Below are positions 15,607 to 16,037 of a DNA stretch of 16,037 bases, piece by piece. Source of the stretch: Bacillota bacterium. GTDB taxonomy: Bacteria; Bacillota; Clostridia; Tissierellales; Peptoniphilaceae. How positions within the stretch are numbered: the first letter of the stretch is position 1; each line of letters opens with the position of its first letter. The position numbers were made by a program, and so were the translations under genes. The stretch is from the NCBI GenBank assembly GCA_023418835.1, contig JAEZYW010000070.1:1-16037 (forward strand). The letters are read 5' to 3'. A model generated the notes under the pieces. The model was not told the DNA's origin, ran no database searches, and worked only from the letters and a program-made list of their open reading frames with translations.

Positions 15607-15629
15607 TTATGTCCCCACTCTATTTTTTT
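15593..15629 (+). terminator. Rho-independent terminator of the MEP operon
   Basis: The A-run plus TAGAGTG (15593-15605) pairs with CACTCTA and the T-run (15616-15629). The stem overlaps the stop codon of the radical SAM gene. The seven-T tail is typical. Confidence 0.87.
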
Positions 15630-15638
15630 ATACACAAT

Positions 15639-15674
15639 TAAAATGATGCTTAGCGAAAATACGCCAAGCATCAT
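15639..15674 (-). terminator. Rho-independent terminator of metK
   Basis: ATGATGCTTAGCG (15643-15655) pairs with CGCCAAGCATCAT (15662-15674) over 13 bp with one G-U, loop of 6 nt. On the minus strand TTTT AATT follows. It faces the MEP-operon terminator in the convergent gap. Confidence 0.83.
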
Positions 15675-15692
15675 ATCTATAAATTAAAAATC

Positions 15693-16037
15693 TTAAATAT
15701 ATTTTCTAAGTTCTTCTACCTTATCTGTTTCTTCCCATTTTACTCCTAAATCTTCTCTACCAAAATGTCCGTAAGCTGCTAATTTCTTATAGATTGGTTT
15801 TCTTAAATCCAAATCTCTTATAATAGCTGCTGGTCTCAAATCAAAAACTTCGTCCACAATTTCTTCAAGTCTCTCATTTGAAAGTTCGCTAGTTCCAAAG
15901 GTATCTACATAGACGGAAAGGGGTTTAGAAACTCCTATTGCATAACTAATTCCAATTTCACATCTATCTGCTAATCCTGCTGCAACTATATTTTTAGCCA
16001 CATATCTAGCAGCATAAGATGCCGATCTATCTACTTT
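15693..16037 (-). CDS. metK: S-adenosylmethionine synthetase MetK (C-terminal part, cut by the window edge)
   Basis: The frame is open to the right edge, so this is a partial gene of which about 114 C-terminal residues are visible. They begin [23 protein letters not shown], followed by [53 protein letters not shown] and a WEETDK tail, all characteristic of MetK. The enzyme makes SAM from methionine and ATP. There is no sign of breakage. It is convergent with the MEP operon. Confidence 0.96.
   Translation of the reverse strand, partial: KVDRSASYAARYVAKNIVAAGLADRCEIGISYAIGVSKPLSVYVDTFGTSELSNERLEEIVDEVFDLRPAAIIRDLDLRKPIYKKLAAYGHFGREDLGVKWEETDKVEELRKYI

Noticed and set aside
15693..16001. Short 102-codon stand-alone ORF
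   Set aside because: The frame continues upstream to the window edge with conserved MetK residues; it is the 3' part of a longer gene.

Overview
The window is AT-rich (I estimate low-30s % GC), tightly packed with genes, and shows strong Gram-positive Shine-Dalgarno sequences (AGGAGG, GGAGGA) plus GTG and TTG starts. It looks like chromosomal DNA from an anaerobic low-GC Firmicute; the protein style suggests the Clostridia/Tissierellia side, but this is a judgement from sequence feel, not a search. Most genes are housekeeping. No phage, CRISPR array, rRNA or tRNA was seen.

Left part (1-6104), minus strand: a stress block. It reads, in transcription order, csbD-like gene -> acidic 112-residue protein -> terminator; baeRF3-type protein -> terminator; CbpA-type dnaJ -> clpB -> terminator. 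Each of the three units has a sequence resembling a sigma-B promoter (GTTT-like element, 13-14 nt, then GGGWAW) at a sensible distance upstream. That would tie chaperones, a release-factor-like protein and a CsbD-like protein into one general-stress regulon. Directly after the clpB terminator, and running off the left edge, is what looks like the 5' end of a group IIC self-splicing intron.

Middle part (6105-9721), minus strand: a four-gene operon with ATGA overlaps or short gaps: TPR protein -> methionine aminopeptidase -> MATE efflux protein -> cyclophilin.

Right part (9861-15606), plus strand: a HerA-like ATPase (DUF853) with its own promoter and terminator, then a tight operon ispE -> DRL/DXR-II-like oxidoreductase -> ispD -> ispF -> YhcC/YtqA-type radical SAM protein. 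Three genes are certain methylerythritol phosphate (MEP) pathway genes. The SAF-domain, homoserine-dehydrogenase-like protein between them is best read as the alternative DXP reductoisomerase (DXR-II), which would supply the MEP that IspD, IspE and IspF process in turn. A convergent metK (only its 3' part is present) ends the window, separated by back-to-back terminators.
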